A stretch of DNA of 64,000 nt from NCBI GenBank assembly GCA_035628995.1, contig DASPIR010000034.1, positions 1 to 64,000 on the forward strand. The letters are read 5' to 3'. Of the stretch, positions 60,104 through 64,000 are shown in pieces. Origin of the DNA: Clostridia bacterium (GTDB lineage Bacteria; Bacillota; Clostridia; Lutisporales; Lutisporaceae). The translations under genes and the position numbers were made by a program. Numbering within the stretch: position 1 is the stretch's first letter; each line of letters starts with the position of its first letter. Under the pieces are notes generated by a model that worked only from the letters and a program-made list of their open reading frames with translations, made no database searches and was not told the DNA's origin.

Positions 60104-60333
60104 TCCCTCCGCTTACATTAGAGGCATAAACCTACTGAAAATGGTTAGAAACACCGTTTTCTTAATTTTCCCCTGTGGTTTTTTTCATACTCTACCATGA
60201 TATCACTTTTCCCACCATAATAAAACTATACTGGATATTATATTTGGGACTACTTTCCCATTATTCACATTCTAGGCTAAAATAACTCAATGTATTGCAA
60301 TTATACTTGGAATCTATCCGGAATGCTCGAATT
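60104..60333. other. Intergenic region upstream of the GT2 gene
   Basis: A/T-rich, no ORF with a ribosome site. Presumably the GT2 promoter lies here. Nothing else seen. Confidence 0.4.
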
Positions 60334-60367
60334 TAAAAAAAATAATAAGACACTCAGTCTTATTATC
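60334..60367 (-). terminator. Terminator of the unknown 60.4-kb gene
   Basis: GATAATAAGAC and GTCTTATTATT on the minus strand pair around a 5-nt loop, followed by TTTTTTT. Confidence 0.8.
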
Positions 60368-60399
60368 TCTCGTATTTGCAAATATATTAATAATTCTGT

Positions 60400-60789
60400 C
60401 TAATTTGCTTCCTGCAGAAGCGTTAGAGCCTTAGGACTCATGAACGTTATCCTGTTCTGAGGTGTCGCAAATTCCTTTTCTACGAAGGACTTTGCTCCAT
60501 CATTGCTGTTCAGCCAAACCATATAATATATGATAAAATCATCCTTCAATATGCTGCTTCTGTTGTATACCATGTCGGGACTCCTGCCCAGGCAGTCGGA
60601 TACTGCAGTAATAACATCATTCATCATTGTGGGAATTTTACTTAGAGACACAATTATCTCATCTTCTGTGGCTGTGATTACTATTATGCTGCTATTCTCA
60701 GCGTTTTTTACTGTAACCACTGATTTCCTCACTATGGCTTCCGTCAATGCGTCCAATAGTGCCCCTTGAAACTCCTTCTCCATATACAT
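60400..60789 (-). CDS. Unknown soluble protein
   Basis: About 129 residues from ATG 60789 (GAAAGGATGGAT upstream); a longer start at 60816 is possible. The sequence is mixed alpha/beta (LLDALTEAIVRKSVVTVKNA, SSIIVITATEDEIIVSLSKI, FIIYYMVWLNSNDGAKSFVE) with no signal peptide, no helix in the membrane and no catalytic motif that could be recognised. Monocistronic with its own terminator. No function is proposed. Confidence 0.6.
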   Translation of the reverse strand: MYMEKEFQGALLDALTEAIVRKSVVTVKNAENSSIIVITATEDEIIVSLSKIPTMMNDVITAVSDCLGRSPDMVYNRSSILKDDFIIYYMVWLNSNDGAKSFVEKEFATPQNRITFMSPKALTLLQEAN

Positions 60790-60920
60790 ATCCATCCTTT
60801 CAGGTATTGAACGCACGTCAGTATACTCATTGTGTATAGTGCGAATTCAATAACAACTAATGAAACCGATTTTGCGGAATTTGATTACTTGTATAGCTGT
60901 TTTTCCGCAAAACGCCTGCC

Positions 60921-61622
60921 TCACATCAAAAACGCTGCGGTAACAAGATTCGATACAACATGAGTTATTACGGCTCCATAAAAGCCCTTCTTTTCGTACA
61001 TGAAGGTGCAGTAAAGTCCCAAACCCAGAAAGGTAGGAATACCTGATACATTAAAATGCAGCAGGGTGAAAAGGGCAGATGATATGATTGCAGCCACAAC
61101 AGCCGGCATCCTTGGGAGCAAAAGCTTATCATATATATAATACCGGAAGATATATTCCTCCACAAAAGGCGCCAATACCACCACCAAAACAAAGAGCATG
61201 ACTTTGTAATACAACTCTCCGTCTACAAACTCACCAACTATCTCTTGAGGTTTGGCGCTAATTCCTAAATATACATCTATTATATTTATGTATAATCTGT
61301 TCAACTGGCTTATCACAATCTTAAATACCAAGGCTGCTCCAGCGACAAAAGCGATATCAATGTAGCCAATTGACCATATATTGATGTCTCTCAACTGTGT
61401 TTCGTTTTCTGATTTTCTATGTACTCTGAAAATGAGTATAAGCACCCCGATAAAAGGAACCAGCTCCTGGGTCAGAAATGCAAAAAACCAGTACAAAACA
61501 CATACTGTAATCTTGGCAAATGGGTTGAGGTCCTTCATTACATACTTATAAAGCGATATAAATATCGGAATGTTAAGCAGCAAAAAAGTAAAGATCAAAA
61601 TAAATGTCTCATAAAACAGCAA
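60921..61622 (-). CDS. CPBP-family intramembrane glutamic protease (CAAX-like)
   Basis: 233 residues with about seven hydrophobic segments and the CPBP motifs VLAPFVEEYIFRYYIYDKL (EExxxR), SALFTLLHFNVSG (FxxxH) and VITHVVSNLVTA (HxxxN). In bacteria these proteases act in bacteriocin immunity or membrane-protein turnover. It is 24 bp downstream of engB on the same strand, so probably joined to the lon-engB transcript. Confidence 0.85.
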   Translation of the reverse strand: MLFYETFILIFTFLLLNIPIFISLYKYVMKDLNPFAKITVCVLYWFFAFLTQELVPFIGVLILIFRVHRKSENETQLRDINIWSIGYIDIAFVAGAALVFKIVISQLNRLYINIIDVYLGISAKPQEIVGEFVDGELYYKVMLFVLVVVLAPFVEEYIFRYYIYDKLLLPRMPAVVAAIISSALFTLLHFNVSGIPTFLGLGLYCTFMYEKKGFYGAVITHVVSNLVTAAFLM

Positions 61623-61646
61623 AATCGTCCCCCCAATCCGATAAAC

Positions 61647-62228
61647 CTACACTCCGGCCGTCATTACCTCCCATAACTCCTCTCTCCCCGCATGGGTTTC
61701 CGAGGAATAAGGTATCAAAATACCATTTTCGTCCATTTCAAGCTTTTTCCTAATTATATTCAAATTCTTGTTTACTGATGACCTCGATATCTTGTCTAAT
61801 TTCGTTGCAACAACAATTACAGGCTCCTTGTAATACTTTATGAAATCGTACATTAGCTTGTCATCTGCCGTTGGCTCATGTCTTATATCAACAAGTAAAA
61901 CCACATACCGTAAGTTTTCTCTGTTTTTTAAATATTCTTCTATCATTTTGCCCCAGGCTGCCTTTTCAGTTTTAGCTACTGCCGCATAACCGTAGCCAGG
62001 CAAGTCCACCAAAACGCTTTGCTCATTAATCAGAAAGAAATTAATCAGTCTGGTCTTCCCTGGATTTGAGCTGACTTTGACAAGCTTTTTCCTATTGAGC
62101 AGTGAATTTATCAGTGAGGATTTCCCCACATTGGACCTGCCGGAAAAAGCTATTTCCGGCAGGTCCAACTCTGGGTATTGATCTTTATGAACTGCACTTT
62201 TTAAAAATTCACATTTCTTAATTATCAT
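61647..62228 (-). CDS. engB: Ribosome biogenesis GTPase YsxC/EngB
   Basis: 193 residues from ATG 62228 (AAAGGGTGATAAAA). G1 [15 protein letters not shown]2 [10 protein letters not shown]3 [10 protein letters not shown]4 ATKLDKIS, G5 YSSETHAG. This GTPase takes part in late assembly of the large ribosomal subunit. The gene overlaps the end of lon, a common Firmicutes arrangement. Confidence 0.93.
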   Translation of the reverse strand: MIIKKCEFLKSAVHKDQYPELDLPEIAFSGRSNVGKSSLINSLLNRKKLVKVSSNPGKTRLINFFLINEQSVLVDLPGYGYAAVAKTEKAAWGKMIEEYLKNRENLRYVVLLVDIRHEPTADDKLMYDFIKYYKEPVIVVATKLDKISRSSVNKNLNIIRKKLEMDENGILIPYSSETHAGREELWEVMTAGV

Positions 62229-64000
62229 TTTTATCACCCTTTACCAGAGCATGTGGCAGGACCTCATCCATATCAGACACAAGCACAAATTTCATATTCC
62301 TTTTTACTGTGTCTGGAATCTCCTCAAGATCCTTCTCATTCTCAAAGGGCAGAATAATAGTCTTTATACCTGCACGCTTAGCAGCAAGCACCTTCTCCTT
62401 CAGCCCGCCTATAGGAAGCACCCTGCCCCTTAAGGTGATTTCTCCGGTCATCGCAACCTCTCTGAATACCGGTGTCTTGGTCAAAGCTGATACCAAGGCT
62501 GTAGTCATTGTTATTCCTGCCGAAGGACCATCCTTGGGAGTGGCACCCTCCGGAACATGTATGTGTATATCCATATTCTTTGTAAATTCCTTATCAATAC
62601 CAAGCTCTTCAGCTCTGGAACGAATATAGCTTAAACCGGCTCTTGCTGATTCCTTCATGACATCCCCAAGCTGACCTGTGAGCTCTAGCTTGCCTGTGCC
62701 AGACATAACAGAAACCTCAATAAAAAGCGTATCTCCGCCCACAGGTGTCCAAGCAAGGCCAGTTACTACACCTATCTCATTCTTCTGATTAATAATATCA
62801 TACCTGTATTTTGCTATCCCAAGATATTTCCTGAGATTAGCAGGAGTTATCCTGACTTTTTTCTTATTATCCTCAACTATTTGAGTTGCGCATTTTCTTA
62901 TAACATTCGCAATCTCCCTCTCCAGGCTCCTTACTCCGGCCTCTCTTGTGTAACCACTTATTATGCCTTTTATGGAAGCCTCAGATATAAGTATATTCTC
63001 CACGCTCAGCGAGTGCTCTTTTATCTGCTTAGGCACAAGGTAATCTGTAGCTATATGAAGCTTCTCCTCTTCTGTATAGCCAGAAATATGAATTACCTCC
63101 ATCCTATCCAAGAGCGGTGCCGGTATCGTGTCTATCGAGTTTGCAGTCGTGAGGAACATAACCTTGGAGAGGTCAAAGGGCAGCTCCATATAGTGATCCC
63201 TAAAGTCCTTGTTTTGTTCTGCATCAAGCACCTCAAGCAGTGCAGATGCCGGGTCTCCCCTAAAATCACTTGCAAGCTTGTCAATTTCATCGAATAGGAA
63301 CAGCGGGTTCTTGGAGCCTGCCTGTTTGATAGAATATATTATTCTGCCTGGGATAGCTCCAATATAAGTTCTCCTATGTCCCCTTATTTCAGCCTCATCG
63401 CGTACTCCACCCAAGGACATCCTGGCAAACTTCCTTCCCATAGCCCTCGCAATGGATTTGGCTATGGAGGTCTTGCCAACCCCAGGAGGTCCGACTAAGC
63501 ACAATATAGGTCCTTTCATGTTGTTGGAAAGCTGTCTTATTGCAAGGTATTCAAGCACCCTCTCCTTAACCTTCTTAAGGCCATAATGATCCTCATCAAG
63601 CACCTTTCTGGCATTCTTTATATCAAGGTTGTCGACCGTAGCAATGTTCCATGGCATATCAAAAATCCAGTCCAGATAGGTTCTGGTTACTCCTACCTCA
63701 GGAGAACCCGGGGACATCTTGGACAGCCTATCCAGCTCCTTTTCTACCTTATCCTTTACTTCTTCAGGAACCTCAAGCTTTGAGAGTTTTTCTCTATACA
63801 GGTCAATCTCTTCTGTATGGCCTTCCTTTTCACCCAGCTCCCGCTGTATAGCCTTAAGCTGCTCTCTCAGATAGTACTCCTTCTGTGATTTGTCTATCTG
63901 CTTTCTTACTCTGCCGTTTATCTTTCTTTCTATTTCAAGTATCTCAAGCTCCCTGGAGAGAATCTCATAAATCTTCTCTATTCTTTCCTTTATATCAAAT
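62218..64000 (-). CDS. lon: ATP-dependent protease Lon (partial, N-terminus off right edge)
   Basis: The frame runs from the stop at 62218 to the window edge, about 594 residues, so only the first ~200 residues (most of the substrate-binding N-domain) are missing. The visible part starts in the coiled-coil ([19 protein letters not shown]), then AAA+ with Walker [10 protein letters not shown], Walker [10 protein letters not shown], and the P-domain with the catalytic Ser in [11 protein letters not shown] and Lys in [15 protein letters not shown]. Upstream in-frame codons before 63717 clearly belong to the gene. It degrades misfolded and regulatory proteins. Confidence 0.95.
   Translation of the reverse strand, partial: FDIKERIEKIYEILSRELEILEIERKINGRVRKQIDKSQKEYYLREQLKAIQRELGEKEGHTEEIDLYREKLSKLEVPEEVKDKVEKELDRLSKMSPGSPEVGVTRTYLDWIFDMPWNIATVDNLDIKNARKVLDEDHYGLKKVKERVLEYLAIRQLSNNMKGPILCLVGPPGVGKTSIAKSIARAMGRKFARMSLGGVRDEAEIRGHRRTYIGAIPGRIIYSIKQAGSKNPLFLFDEIDKLASDFRGDPASALLEVLDAEQNKDFRDHYMELPFDLSKVMFLTTANSIDTIPAPLLDRMEVIHISGYTEEEKLHIATDYLVPKQIKEHSLSVENILISEASIKGIISGYTREAGVRSLEREIANVIRKCATQIVEDNKKKVRITPANLRKYLGIAKYRYDIINQKNEIGVVTGLAWTPVGGDTLFIEVSVMSGTGKLELTGQLGDVMKESARAGLSYIRSRAEELGIDKEFTKNMDIHIHVPEGATPKDGPSAGITMTTALVSALTKTPVFREVAMTGEITLRGRVLPIGGLKEKVLAAKRAGIKTIILPFENEKDLEEIPDTVKRNMKFVLVSDMDEVLPHALVKGDKNDN

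Noticed and set aside
1-64000. CRISPR arrays, rRNA or tRNA genes, prophage or complete insertion sequences
   Set aside because: No regularly spaced direct repeats, no tRNA cloverleaf with CCA or T-loop pattern noticed, and no transposase, integrase or phage structural gene among the recognisable proteins.

Overview
The window looks like a chromosomal segment of a low-GC, Gram-positive, anaerobic clostridial bacterium (class Clostridia). Pointers are a cysteine T-box leader, a c-di-AMP (ydaO-type) riboswitch, the GlgC/GlgD pair of glycogen synthesis, a DUF2680 secreted protein, an LDCC mini-protein, an acyl-CoA dehydratase-type activase and strong Shine-Dalgarno sites. No rRNA, tRNA, CRISPR array, integrase or complete insertion sequence was seen.

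Layout. 1-5.3 kb is a patchy accessory region: AlkD-like repair protein (cut by the edge), an N-terminally truncated GNAT, a GrpB protein, an MFS transporter, a MazF/PemK-like toxin, two truncated genes, and three copies of an 87-bp hairpin repeat that sit at broken gene ends. 5.7-15.5 kb is a copper/metal and redox envelope cluster: Cys-cluster protein, duplicated-domain lipoprotein, DUF2680 secreted protein, LDCC mini-protein, His/Cys-rich membrane protein, an HMA-TauE-cupredoxin fusion, CopA and a DUF2318 lipoprotein-like protein, interrupted by an ATP-grasp gene and a DUF2156 gene. 15.5-21.3 kb is a T-box-controlled cystine uptake and reverse transsulfuration operon (SBP-permease-ATPase-mccB-mccA) preceded by larE. 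21.5-32.3 kb holds an amino-acid permease, a CsoR/InrS-like regulator with a His-tailed DMT transporter, an ABC exporter, 5-formyl-THF cyclo-ligase, a split chromate transporter, two DUF2229 proteins and a PrsW protease. 32.6-44.9 kb is the glycogen operon glgB-glgC-glgD-glgA-glgP-amylase, ending with an orphan adenine methyltransferase. 45-64 kb is mixed housekeeping: CapA, YkvA, a c-di-AMP-controlled LysM protein, PerR, FMN-binding protein, activase ATPase, MocR regulator, calcium-loop protein, DUF5050 propeller lipoprotein, ThiF plus a divergent cis-prenyltransferase plus CCA transferase, Yip1, GT2, CPBP protease, EngB and Lon (cut by the edge).

The most notable hidden signal is regulatory. 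Six promoters (the 6.8 kb lipoprotein, DUF2680, HMA-TauE-cupredoxin, copA, DUF2318 and larE) share a tandem 8-mer of the type TCTYCAT, with the second copy exactly 11 bp after the first, placed 9-11 bp upstream of a -10 hexamer and replacing the -35. This is the architecture of an OmpR/PhoB-family activator site. It would tie the copper cluster and larE into one regulon whose regulator is outside the window. Two of these promoters (lipoprotein and copA) also carry an identical C-rich 16-mer near the predicted transcription start, a candidate CsoR-type operator.

Coordinates of starts were moved to the best Shine-Dalgarno-supported codon where this differed from the longest open frame. Family assignments are from recognising protein motifs by eye; no database search was run.
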